Of a stretch of 64,000 nt of DNA, positions 10,673-22,318 are shown piece after piece. The DNA lies in assembly GCA_020746995.1 (NCBI GenBank), contig JAGPXD010000004.1, positions 4,216,001-4,280,000 of the forward strand, in the 5' to 3' direction. A model generated the notes under the pieces. The model was given only the letters and a program-made list of their open reading frames with translations, had not been told where the DNA came from and did no database searches. Position 1 is the stretch's first letter; each line of letters starts with the position of its first letter. The stretch comes from Plectosphaerella cucumerina. Taxonomy: Eukaryota > Ascomycota > Sordariomycetes > Glomerellales > Plectosphaerellaceae. Both the position numbers and the translations under genes were made by a program.

Positions 10673-13600
10673 GTTGCTGTTGTGTCGAACGTGTCGTCGG
10701 AAGAGGGCCGAAATGGGAGGAAGAGAGTCTGATGCCGTCGACGATTCTCACGACGACATGGGGCGGAAGGGACCCCCAGGAGGCCGGAAGTGCCTGGGGC
10801 CAGCAGAGCCGCGACGCGCGAAAGACAGCGACACCCAGATGCAGGATCGACAAATGGAGTGCCAAGCGACAACGGGCGATTGATCGCGGGGCGGAGGGAG
10901 GAGTCGGGTCGGGTCGGTCAATGTCGTCGACGATGTTGGGTGTGAAGTCAGCGAATGTGTGGGTGGGCAGTCGAGTTCGGAACAGATGGGGAGTGAAGGA
11001 GCAAGACGGGGGAAAGGGACTTGGCCGCCCAAAGTCTGGGCTGACTGGCTGGTCTGGTCTGGGCTGGCTGGTGAACTGGCTGGCTGGCTGGCAAACGGTG
11101 CAGCGGACAGGCGGGTGGAAGGCGCGCAGTGCACGCACCAATTGGCACTGGCATGGGTTCTGCTAGACTGCGGGAGTTGAGGGGGGCAGTGCCACTGTCA
11201 CGGTGTTAGATTGTGCAGGCCAGCGACTGTGAGGGCCGTCAGGGGGGGCCACAACACACCTGGAACCTCCAGGCTCGAAGACGAGGATGGATTCGCTGGG
11301 CCCGAACTGGTAAAGCGCCTCGCTGCTTTGGTGTCGAACCGTACGTAACCCACAGTTCAGTCACGTGATATGACAGCAGGTCGAGGTGGTCTTGGCTCCA
11401 CCGGATCACAGCGGTCGTAACGGTCAAATCACATGGAATCTTAGAATCAAGTCTACACAGGCAAGACACCTTCCTATGCCACTTTTTGTTGCTCGCCTGC
11501 AAGCCTGGATTATACAGACGGCATGTTATCTGCTCGAAGAGTGCGATCTCTGGATCCTGTTGCCTGTCTGGAAGGGCGGCGAGAACAAGACCCGAGTGGA
11601 TTGGCCAGCGCGTTGAGTGGTGGCACCTAAAACCGGTAAGAACCCTGAAGAGCCAGGGGGCGGTCTCCGAGCGCGACGCTGCCATTGGCCACTAGCCACC
11701 GCGTCGAGGGGCCGGACTGGGGCTGCATTCCAAGACAAAACCACTTCCCCCCGTCAGCCCCTCGCATAGCGTTCACTGTGCGAAGCAGGAGAGAGCGCAT
11801 CCCGGCCGGCGTGTCTATTTTATTTTACCTTTCAGTTCCATCCATCCATGCCCGGCACCCGTCGGGAATGGGTCCACTACGGACAAACATTTTCCACTGG
11901 CACTGGGAGAGGCTTTGGTGGTGTTCATTGAAAACTACTGGATATTTATGAAGCAACTGAGATGGCAGGCCGCTTGAGGAGAGAGGCACCAGCACTGCTA
12001 CTCGTATGTCTCCAGATTGTTGCATCCTCTAACAACGACTGCACGCTCGGGAATGTCCCACGCTGTCATTCTGTTGGCCCACCGCAGTCCCTTGCGTCAC
12101 AACTTGACACAACTGACGGACGGGAAAGACCGACCTTGCAGGGGAGGACACTAGCAACGTGCCCCCAGGCTGGAACTTTGTCACACTGTGGTTAGCCCCG
12201 GCCAGGATCCGCCTTCACAGAGCGGGCAGGTGCGAAGTTGCAGACCATCGTGCCTGCCGTCCTGCAGTCACAGCCGGGGTGCTCCTGCTTTTGTAACAGC
12301 CAAATAAAACAAGCAACCGGTCGGAGGCAGCCAGCGACAGGGGGGCACTGACCACGGGACCTGGAGATCTGGCAAGGGAAAAGAGTCTATCGTTGACAGC
12401 CTCCACCAGACGACGAGTTTCAAAACCTAGTTCCGAGCCTGCACCCCTGACCATCGTCAGCCAACGCATCCAACCCCGTCCCATCGCATCGCAGCCGTCC
12501 ATCAAACGACGGGACCTTGGAAATGCTGATCGTCGAATTGATCCGTGGCCTTTTGTTGACGTCCGGTCGACGGAAGCTTCCGGCCAGGGCGTGGAAAAGG
12601 AAGAGGCTCCCAGGTTCAAGCCAACAACCCAATTGGCGATACGACGTCCGAGTCAGTCGAAATGAATCACAGCAGCAGCACCGGGGGATCATCCGTGTCA
12701 TCTCATCTACGCCCGCCGTCCTCGTCGTCCAGCGTCTCAGTCCAGTGCCAGTCGTCAGTCGAGTGCCAATGCCCCGCCGACCGTCGTCATTCAGAGTCAC
12801 TCAGAGCGACCCGACCTGATCTTTTCGACGGACCGTATGCAGCCATCCGACCGGAGCAAGATTCAAGAGCCTAGAACTGGAAGCATTGGCGCGGGGGAGC
12901 AGGCACAGCCAGGATGACCACGACACACCGAACCTGAAGTGGCATGGTCGCACCGAGCAGCGAGCAGCGAGGGCCGCGTTTGCTCACTGTCGCCAGCACC
13001 CTACGTTCCCCAGCCATGATTCGCTGCCACGCTGCGGCTTGCGATGCGAGCGCCCCGAGCGCCCTCACCAGCCGATGCACCTCATGCCTCCTGCAGCTGC
13101 AGCGTCTGGTCCCGAAGCTCACGGCCTCTGGACCAGTCGTTCCCTGAGCAGCCCCATCCCCGCCTCCTGGACACCCTCTCGACTGCACTTCTTCACTGCA
13201 CTGCGGCTCCGGGCATCGTAAGAGTGTACATATCGCATTCAGCAGTCGGACGCCTCGCCGATGCCTTGCCTCGGTGTCTGCGACTAGTCTGCCCCAGCTC
13301 GGTGGACGAACCTAGAGTGCCCGCCGGACCTGGACCTAGAGCTTGAGCAACGCGAATGCTCCGTTTCACATATCGACAATCTCGTACCTGAACCGAACGC
13401 ATCCGGCTCCCCAGAGCACAATGCCACAGACATTATACCTAGCCTCGCCATGACCATGTCTCCGGGGAAGGATCATGCCAGATCCCGGGGGCACGTCAGC
13501 GGCAGCAGCCACTGCAGCAGCAAAGGGGGCCCATGGCCAATCCAACGACACCCGCGTCCGTTGGAGCACCACAGACGAGACATGCAGGGCTGCCGTGGAA

Positions 13601-14221
13601 GCAGGGCGACTGCCGTCTGTCCCACCCCTATCACGCCACGGCGGCCGTAGCCTCGCTCGTGTCGCCCACGACACATGTTTGGCTGAGGGATCGTCCGCCC
13701 TCCGAGCGCGAGGTCCGAGGGGGGCGCGTGGGACGCCACAGTTCATCGTCTGTGGTCGGCCTCCCCTCCCTTCCCCTTCCCCTCGCCGTGGAAGCCGTGG
13801 CATGCATGGTCCACCTGCATGAATGGTGCAGCAAGGGTGCGGACCGAAACTCTGTGACCTTACCTGGCTTTGCCTGGCTTGCCTGGGAAGATGAGGCGAG
13901 CACCGCCGGACTGCTGGTTTGATACGCCCTGACCGTCCGCCGCTGATCCCGTCTGATGATGCGCGGACGGGAGCAATGTCGTATATGATGCTGTGCAAGC
14001 CCCGTCTTGTGCTCGGCCTCTTCATCGAAGCCTTTCCCCTCCTTTTGGTGCCGCCTTCTCCTGATCCGCAACCTCATCCCTCCTTGCATTGATCTGCGTT
14101 CTTTCGTGAACCTCCTTCTCGCGGCCTCTCGTCATCGCCGCCTTACTCGGCCAGCTGCTGCGTAGCGGAGCCGACTACAGCTTCACACACAGCACGTCGT
14201 TGCACCAGCCGAACCAGAGCT
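10673..14221. other. Long gene-poor region between divergent genes
   Basis: 3.5 kb with no frame I can support. It must hold the promoters of the leftward membrane-protein gene and of the rightward low-complexity gene. Visible structure includes a CTGGCTGG/CTGGTCTGG simple repeat at about 11041-11095 and C/T-rich stretches just before 14222. Frames of 60-219 codons on both strands have no recognisable motifs and overlap each other in the GC-rich parts. Long leaders or non-coding transcripts are possible but cannot be seen from sequence. Confidence 0.5.
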
Positions 14222-14938
14222 ATGGCCCGTCACGGCTACGCATCGTCCGTGTCAAGCGACTCATCGGGCGGCTCCCGGTCGTCCTCACGCTCCTCCACAA
14301 GCTCCAAGAGGTCCAGGGTGTCGGAAGTGTCACATACCAACATCAAGTCGGACCACTGGAGCGTCCAGCTGATGAAGTACACCACGGGCATCAACCCCAG
14401 GCGGCCCATGGCCCTGCGCAAGTCAAAGGTCGAGATCTACGCCGATGACTACGACTACGACAACGAAGACGACGACGATTCTGTTGCCAGCGAGGCTCTG
14501 GACTACTACTATACATATGCCTGGGTCAGCCCGCGGTGGGATGACAGCGCCTCGGACTTTGGCTCCAGCAAGCGCGGCGGCAGCAGTCGCTCGACACGCG
14601 AGAAGTTCGCCTCGGCGCAGCGGCACCACCAGCAGCAACAGCATCAACAGCAGCAACGGGCTCGTGCCCCTCCGCCACCACCATTCGTGCCGCGTCAGAA
14701 CATGCCGCCGCCTCCTCCCCCGATGAGCATGGGAATAGACCCCGGCATGGACGCGGGCTTCTATGACTTCCAGGGCGACCCGGGGTTCCCGGACCCCCAC
14801 ATGGCCCCCCCGCCGCCGCCGCCGCCGCCCATGAGCGGCGGCAACCCGGGCTTCATTGACCTGAACGCCCAGGGAGGCGGAGGCGGGGGCGGAGGTGGCG
14901 CCGGCAAGCCGGGCAAGTACGATGACTGGGAAGACTGA
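14222..14938 (+). CDS. Low-complexity protein, unknown function
   Basis: Intronless, 238 codons. The N-terminus is a Ser/Arg-rich run. A short non-repetitive segment follows (TNIKSDHWSVQLMKYTTGIN, about 39-58), then an Asp/Tyr-rich acidic stretch (about 74-95), Gln/His runs (about 137-146), several polyproline runs (about 151-203), a polyglycine run and a C-terminal KYDDWED. The middle segment with the acidic stretch is the only part that looks conserved in character. No signal peptide or membrane helix. Compositionally it resembles RNA- or actin-associated disordered proteins, but that is not evidence of function. Codon use and the start context (gctATGGCC) support a real gene. Confidence 0.6.
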   Translation: MARHGYASSVSSDSSGGSRSSSRSSTSSKRSRVSEVSHTNIKSDHWSVQLMKYTTGINPRRPMALRKSKVEIYADDYDYDNEDDDDSVASEALDYYYTYAWVSPRWDDSASDFGSSKRGGSSRSTREKFASAQRHHQQQQHQQQQRARAPPPPPFVPRQNMPPPPPPMSMGIDPGMDAGFYDFQGDPGFPDPHMAPPPPPPPPMSGGNPGFIDLNAQGGGGGGGGGAGKPGKYDDWED

Positions 14939-16233
14939 TCCCAAGGAGACTGTACGGGACTCGCTCGATAATGTCTCTCATATTGTGCTATTTTGGAGTT
15001 TGGCCATGTTCTTCCCCCCACCCCTTTTTTGGTTCTCTACCACAGACACCCTGCCTACATCTTCCAAGAGAGGCAGACTCGCACCCAAGGATAGGAGGGC
15101 TAACAGTACCTTCTTGGGTGCCAGAAAAAGGGGGCACACATCATTCATGAGGCCGGCGAGCCCACCGGGGGTTGTTTTTTGTCTTGTACTAACGGCCGCT
15201 GTACTTTATGACTGTCTTATGAGCCAATGCCACGCTTGTTGCTTGAAGCTGCTTGAAGCTGCTGTTCTCTGCGTGCTTGTCGGTATTGAGTCGACGTCAT
15301 TGAAGTATGTCGTCCGCCGTCAATGACAAGCAATGCGTCGGGGAAATGAGGCCTCAAAATTCAACGGCAGTAATTCTTCGCCGAACGACTCATTTGGATT
15401 GGTCGACTTACGCTGACGGCGCTACAGTTGAGGCCTCTCGCTCCAATCCAATGGTGGCCGGGAGTCATCCTCGGCGTGCAGCAGTAGCATGCATGCTTTT
15501 ACAGTTCCGACGTGGCAGGGCATGAACAGCGAGCAACCGAATCGCATTACACCCAGAGAGAGAGGGAGAGAGGGCTGTGTCTCCCGATGAGGCCGCATCT
15601 GGCGCGCCATGCAGGGGGTCTGGTAGTGAAGATGACAGCCCAGCACCCGGCGAACAAAAGGCCTACTACGGCTTCTGATGACGTCTGCCAACGACAGCTG
15701 CCTGGCGTCGCCTCGCCAGCACAGCGAGTGCGACCCACGTCGTGGTTGACGTAGGACCTCCTCGCATGTTCGCTGCAGACCATGTGGGAGCTTATCCCCC
15801 CGGTGAGTCAACTGGGACATCAGCGCCGCAGTCATGACCCAATCAGGCTTCGCGCCGGCAGGCACTGGCAGGCAGGCAAGCACACATCACGGCCTCGCCG
15901 TCGTTGGCCGAACGTGAGGCCTCATTCGTTTGGGCCTGGCTGGACCAGATCGTCCCCTTTGATCTCGTGCCGCAGTGCATGCTGCCAGTCAGACGAGGCG
16001 CCGCAAGGCGTTGTTGTCCTCCTGACATGGCATGGCCTAGAACACAATGACAGAAATCTCACCGCACGTTGATATAAGGTGCATGGGGTTTGGCATTTTG
16101 CATTTTCGATTTCCCATTCCCAACCATCCTCTCTCCTCTGGAGACAAGGCTTTGACTTTTCTGTGCTTCTTTCCCCGCAGCGACCGCGACACCAAAACTT
16201 GGCTCATCGCAAGACTCGACAACAACACCAGCC
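14939..16233. other. Intergenic; promoter of the AAA ATPase gene
   Basis: No supported gene. A tandem TGCTTGAAGC duplication occurs at about 15239-15260 and an AGAGAGGGAGAG run at about 15556. A GATATAAGG sequence at about 16069 lies about 165 nt before the ATG at 16234 and could be its TATA element, followed by a C/T-rich stretch. Confidence 0.45.
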
Positions 16234-18430
16234 ATGACGACCATGGGATCTTCCTGCGCGGGCGCGGGGCCTGGTGCTGACGCGCCCTTCGCCGCGCTCC
16301 CTACATCCCCGGCGAACACCGCCATCATCGAATTCTTCTTCCCCGGCTTCGGGATCATCTCTGGCGGCCTGCAGAGATATCTGGGGATCGATCTTAACGT
16401 CTACATCCCTTTGGTTATCCTGGCAGGCGCCGGAATCTTCAGCTGGAGGCAAGACCTGTCGATGCAATCACATCGACCTGACTAACACGTTGCGAGCAGA
16501 TACTTCAGCGACTACGTCTGGGGCCTGGTCGAGGCCTATCTCATGTCTTCGGTGGAAATCCGGACAGACGATGAGATTTACGTACGTCTCAAGGATCCCA
16601 CCACTGGATGCCGGCCCAAGGGAGATACTTACCTTTAATCAGAACATGCTCATGGCCTGGGTGGCAGACCAGAACTTCTCCAAAAAGTCCCGGCGCTTCA
16701 TCGCAAACACCAACCTCAACTCCCGCTCCTGGTATCTCTGGCGATGGTCGGACGACGACGACGAGGAGACCGGAGACGAGGGCGACGTCGCCAGCGCCAA
16801 CCACGGCAAGGCCAAGAAGGCGCTCTCATACACCCCCAGCTTTGGCAGCCACAGCTTCTGGTACAACGGCAGGCTCCTGAGGTTCCGGAGGAGCCAGGAC
16901 CGCAACCAGCAGGGCTACCTCACGTCTAGTGAGCGTGAGGAGATCAGCATCGCCTGCTTCGGCCGCAGTCCCGCCATCCTCAAGCAGCTCCTCCTGGAGG
17001 CGCGCGCAGAGTACCTCAGGAAGGACACGAAAAAGACCATGATCTACCGCGGCGGCATCCGCAGCGGTTCCACCGACCCCACGTGGCAGAGGTGCATGGC
17101 ACGAACCGCCCGCCCCTTCTCCACCGTCATCCTGAATGAGAAGAAGAAGCAGGAGATCATCGACGACGTGGCCGAGTACCTGTCCCCCGCCACCAGGAAC
17201 TGGTACTCGAACCGCGGCATCCCCTGGCGCCGCGGCTACCTCCTCGCCGGCCCGCCCGGTACCGGAAAGAGCTCGCTGTCCCTGGCCCTGGCGGGTCACT
17301 TCAAGATGCGCATCTACATCGTCAGCTTGAGCTCGCCCACCGCCAACGAGGAATCGCTCATGACTCTCTTCACCGATCTCCCCCAGCGCTGCGTCGTTCT
17401 CCTCGAGGATATCGACACCGCCGGACTGACGCACACGCGCGAGGAGAACGGCAAGGTCATCGCCGCCACACCCGCTCCCGCGGCCGCCAGCGACGCCCCC
17501 GTCCCGGGCCAAGTGACAATGGGCGCACCGGCGACGCCTCCTAACACGAGGCTGTCGCTGTCTGGCCTTCTGAACATCTTGGACGGCGTCGCCAGCCAGG
17601 AGGGCCGTGTCCTAATCATGACCACCAACCACATTGAGAAGCTGGACCGGGCCCTGATCCGCCCAGGGCGTGTGGACATGATTGTTCAGTTCAGCCTGGC
17701 GGACAGGGAGATCATCGGCGCCATCTTCCGGGCGATCCACGCCCCTCTGGAGGGCGATGATGGCCCGAAGACGGTTTCCACGGCACCTACTGTCCTTTCC
17801 ACTCCAGAGGTCGACGAGGCCGCGGAAAAGGCTGCGGCCAAGAAGCTGGAGGAGACCCTCGAGCGTGTCAACTCACTCTCCAGCGTCTTTGCCGACAAGA
17901 TCCCGGCCCATGAGTTCTCCCCTGCCGAGATTCAGGGGTTCCTTCTGAAGCACAAGCGCGATCCCCAGGCGGCCATTGACGGCGCCCTCGACTGGGTCCA
18001 GGACACGCGGAAGCAGAAGAAGGAGAAGGAGCTGCGCGAGGCGGAGGAGAAGCGGGCGGCGGAGGAGAAGGCCAAGGAAGACAAGGCCAAGGAGGAGAAG
18101 GAGAAGGAGGAAAAGGCAAAGACGGCGGCCGCCGAGGACAAGGCAAAGGCGGACGAGAAGACGCAGGAGAAGGTCCAGTCTGACAAGACCACTGTCGACC
18201 CCCCAAAGGCGGCTGAGATCGTGGCCGAGGCTGGCAAGGCTGACGAGTCAAGCGCTGAGAAGTCTGCGCCGGAGGTCAGCGAGACTCCAGGACCTTCGCT
18301 CGAGGTGTCTGCTTCAAGTTCGGCGGACCAGCCACCAGAGGCTGATGCCGAGCCGAGAAGCACCGGCGACAAGGCTCGTCCGAAGGGATCGGCGTCGGAC
18401 TCCGGTTACGATACCCCTGGGGATATCTGA
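16234..18430 (+). CDS. BCS1-type AAA ATPase with charged C-terminal extension
   Basis: Three exons, 16234-16448, 16500-16581 and 16643-18430, give 694 residues. Intron 2 is a normal GT-AG intron of 61 nt. Intron 1 is best read as GC-AG (AG|GCAAGA ... CTAAC ... GCAG), joining FSW to RYFSDYVWG; an in-frame GT donor 9 nt later exists but is weak and would make a 42-nt intron. A hydrophobic helix near residues 30-70 precedes the BCS1 N-terminal domain (about 75-270). The AAA domain has Walker A GPPGTGKSS (about 302) and Walker B VVLLEDID (about 350). A 180-residue Lys/Glu/Ala-rich tail follows. Yeast BCS1 inserts the Rieske protein in mitochondria; filamentous fungi have several paralogues, and the tail argues this is one of those rather than the orthologue. 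Confidence 0.85.
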
Positions 18431-20133
18431 GTGGGCGAAGATCGGATGGGGCTGGTCAGTCGAACATGGCGAGTTCCGGCGTGATGGAAAGGGGTAGAAG
18501 TAGAAAGGCCGCCAGATTGCCAAGTCGTGAGCGGAGGCGCTGGGAGAACGGCCGCGCTGCTTGTTGTAGAATAGTTTAGACTCAAGATGAATGTATTCCT
18601 CCCATCAACTGGATCTGGCCGGGTGGGCTTCGAGACGGGATCGTGGGGAAGTGCGGATCTGGTGACGTCCGAGCCTCCGAGGCTCGGGTGCGGAAATGCC
18701 GTTCCTGGAGGGCTCAGCCCGGATTGTTGTTGGCGGCCACCATCTTCTGTGCCTTCCCGGCACCGGGCCTGGCGCCGGTTCAACAAGTGGATGTTTGAGA
18801 AAAAACAGTTGGGATGACAGACCGGTGGGTTGGGTCGGTCAGTGTTTGGAGGTTGCGTGTTTTGGTCAGGGGAGAGGAGGCTGAGCCACGGTCGACGTGA
18901 CGCGGCAGAAGGTCCTTGGACAGCTGAAATGGGTGACAGCCTCGAGAAACAAGGCTACGTCGTCAAAAGATGGTGCTCATGAGCGAATGGCCTTTGATGC
19001 GACCGCAAATTGGACGGTGGTGATGGCTGTGTCGGCCTCACATTGTAGGGGGATGGAGTCGAGAGATGATGAATCGCGGGACGCGCCACGGAGACTAGTC
19101 TCGGACGGGAGCGGTGCTAGAGCCGATGTGGTATAGTGTCGATAATGTGGTCTGATTGGCCAGGGCCCTGGTCATTCCGTTGAGCCTTGAGGCAAAAAAA
19201 TGTCACACAAGCCGTTCGGGTGTTTGCGCGTCTCGTTTCGTTTGTAGGGCAGGCACTTGCCCACCGGCGGTCGGTCTAACCTTCCCGATGTTGTCGGTCG
19301 AGCTTGCCAGGCACCGGACCGCGAGCGACGGACGAGGGCTCGGAGGAAGGAACGAACCTTGGAAGACCCAGGGCAAGGGGCGGGAAGAAGGTGCACATGT
19401 GCCTGGTGCTGGCCGCACTAACGGACTTCTCAATTTCTGAGACCCGGGCCGCTCTGCAGTCTGCGCGCTGCGTTGCTGATCGAGGCCATTCCCCTTCGAG
19501 GTGTCGCGGCTGCTACGTCAGTGGGGAACAATATTAAATTCGCAACCCTCACGCTCCTCCCCCTTTCTCCTATAAGTACATTATTGTCCCTCCGGACGTC
19601 GCCACGGGGGCGTAGATAACAAAGACGAGCTGCTATACTTCCTATCAAGTTCTCCGCGATCGCATCATCCACGTCCTCAGGTATGTACGGTGTGATGTAC
19701 CCCTCTTCGCTGTCACTCTCGCGCGCTCTGGCAAGTGGCAGGCCAAGACGTTCCCGTGCTCGCCCAGGGGTCGCGACCAGGGGTAGGGGGATACAATTGG
19801 TGGTGGAGGGGCAAGCACACTCTCCAGTGACCACCCACAGCACAGCACAAGGCACAGGCACAGGGTCGGGTCGCAAAGAGGGGGGGTGGGTGGCATAGGA
19901 GGGGAGGGGCATTCACTCTCGTCTTCCCATCCCACCATCTTTTGCGGTCCTCGGGAGCGCGGGGCAAAACCGACTCCCAAAACAGCGGTGAAATCCCTTT
20001 GGCTTTGGGGCTTGTTGTTGACTGACATCTTCTTGCCCCCTCTACCAGATCTTCCCCTTCCCCCTCTACCACGACATCTCGCCTCCCACACCTCGTCCAC
20101 ACACCGGCGATATCCTCACTCAGATCCTCAACC
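18431..20133. other. Intergenic; promoter of HMG-CoA synthase
   Basis: No supported gene in 1.7 kb. Short frames on both strands show no motifs. The last 150 bases before 20134 are C/T-rich with a CAACC|ATG start context, as expected for a strongly expressed fungal gene. Confidence 0.5.
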
Positions 20134-21753
20134 ATGGCGTCCCGACCGGAGAACATCGGCATCAAGGCCATTGACCTTTACTTCCCCCACCAGGTGCGTT
20201 GCCTTGTGCTGCTCTGGGCTTGCCCCTTTTCCCGCTCATCCTGCGCCCCGCGCCGACACCGCACCACCACCACATCGGAACCCCCCAAACTGACGAGAAT
20301 GCCTCCTTTAGTACGTTGCGCAGTCTGAGCTCGAGAAGTTCGATGGCGTCAGCACTGGAAAGTACACAATCGGCCTCGGCCAGACCAAGATGGCCTTCTG
20401 CGACGACCGCGAGGGTATGCTTCTCTCCTCTGCCCCTCCCCTTTCTTTTGGACCAGAGACACGTGCTCACCACCACACCCCGCGCAGACATCTACTCCCT
20501 CGCCCTGACCGCCGTCTCGAGGCTGATCAAGAACTACAACATCGACACAAACTCCATTGGCCGCCTCGAGGTCGGTACCGAGACCATCCTCGACAAGTCC
20601 AAGTCGGTCAAGTCGGTCCTGATGCAGCTCTTCGGCGAGAACAACAACATTGAGGGTGTCGACACCGTCAACGCCTGCTACGGCGGCACCAACGCCTTCT
20701 TCAACGCCATCAACTGGGTCGAGTCCTCCGCCTGGGACGGCCGTGACGCCATTGTCGTCGCCGGTGACATCGCCCTGTACGCCAAGGGCAACGCCCGCCC
20801 GACGGGCGGTGTCGGCTGCGTCGCCATGCTCATTGGCCCCAACGCTCCCCTCGTCGTCGACCCCGGTCTGCGCGGCACCTACATGGAGCACGTCTACGAC
20901 TTCTACAAGCCCGACCTGACCAGCGAGTACCCCGTCGTCGACGGCCACTACTCCGTCTTCTGCTACTCCAAGGCCCTCGACGGCGCCTACCGCGACTACG
21001 TCCGCCGCGAGCAGAAGTTCGCCAACGGCACCAACGGAGCCACCAACGGAGAGGATGCCTCCAAGACCTCCCTGGACCGCTTCGACTACATGGCCTTCCA
21101 CTCCCCCACCTGCAAGAACGTCCAGAAGTCCTACGGCCGCCTGCTCTACCACGACTACCTCAAGAACCCCGACCACCCCTCCTTCGCCGACGTCCCCGCC
21201 GAGTTCCGCGACCTCGACTACCAGAAGTCTCTGACCGACAAGGTCCTCGAGAAGACCTTTGTCACCCTGACCAAGAAGAAGTTCCAGGAGCGTGTCAACC
21301 CCGCCATCCAGGTCGCCACCAACTGCGGCAACATGTACTGCGCCAGCGTCTGGAGCGGTCTCGCCTCCCTCATCGGCCACGTCGATGACGCCGCCCTCCA
21401 GGGCAAGCGCATCGCCCTCTTCAGCTACGGCTCCGGCCTCGCCTCCAGCTTCTTCTCTTTCCGCGTCAAGGGAAGCCTCGCCACCATCTCCAAGACCCTC
21501 GACCTGCCCGCCAGGCTGGAGGCTCGCCAGGAGGTCACCCCCGAGGTGTACGACGCCGTAAGTCACCAAATCTCCCTCTTTTCATGGGACCGAAATACTA
21601 ATTGTGCCACTCCAGACCTGCGATCTCCGCAAGAAGGCCCACCTCCAGAAGAACTACTCGCCCGAGGGCGACGTTTCCCACCTGCAGCCCGGCACCTACT
21701 ACCTCACCAAGATCGACGACATGTTCAAGCGCGAGTACGAGATCAAGGCATAG
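20134..21753 (+). CDS. ERG13: Hydroxymethylglutaryl-CoA synthase
   Basis: Makes HMG-CoA from acetyl-CoA and acetoacetyl-CoA, the committed entry to the mevalonate and ergosterol pathway. Four exons, 20134-20193, 20312-20414, 20488-21557 and 21616-21753, give 456 residues, the usual fungal length. All three introns are GT-AG. Active-site features are complete: the Glu of EVGTETILDK (residue 86), the acyl-enzyme Cys of NACYGGTNAF (residue 118), the GDIALYAKGNARPTGG loop and the His of FHSPTCKNVQKS. One insert (NGTNGATNGEDA) is a variable loop of the family. There is no mitochondrial presequence, so this is the cytosolic sterol enzyme. Codon use is strongly biased to C-ending codons, consistent with high expression. 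It converges on a DHCR24-like gene 565 nt away. Confidence 0.95.
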
Positions 21754-22318
21754 ACGGCTGACTGATTGGTTCTTCACACAAAACAAACACACTCAAGCGG
21801 CGATGACTTCTTTTTTTCGGGCGAGGGGTGGCATTGAAATCCTTTTCTGCGGTTGCTCAATAGAAGGCATGGCATAGATCCTGCGCATCCTGTTCTCATC
21901 GGCCACCATATACACGCGAGTACTAGCACAGCCAGGCTGCGCTGTGGGGTGGCGTTTTTGGAAGGGTTTCTCCCGGGCACGCCGCGTGCCGCCCCATGGC
22001 GGGCGGCCATGGAAGTTGCGCGGGCATGAGAGGAGGATTTTGCCCCCGCGCCTCGGACGCGGGATATAATACCGCGGCGCCGGTGTAAATACGCCTCGGC
22101 CGTCGCCCGGTCTTTAATAGTCATGTTTTGAAGATGTCCCAAGCGATGCCTCCATGTGAAGTCTGTCCTGCAGATGAAGCCTCTTGCCTTAAATCTATGG
22201 TCTCGCTGGACTCTATGTGTAAAGAAAGGGGCACCCGTGGCCCTCGTATGGATGTGTTGTACAAAATGGTGGCACATGATGAAGAGGAAGAACCCCCCGA
22301 CTCATTGAGCAAACCTCC
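21754..22318. other. Convergent spacer between ERG13 and the DHCR24-like gene
   Basis: Contains 3' UTR sequence of both genes. There is a T-rich run at about 21807 and a CG-rich block at about 21980-22090 ending in a TATAATA sequence. No gene supported. Confidence 0.45.

Noticed and set aside
13366..14025. 219-codon minus-strand frame
   Set aside because: Arg/Pro/Gly-rich chance translation overlapping several plus-strand frames; no start context or motif.
20349..21569. 406-codon minus-strand frame
   Set aside because: Antisense of HMG-CoA synthase; a product of C-ending codon bias (repetitive Gly/Val/Ala translation).
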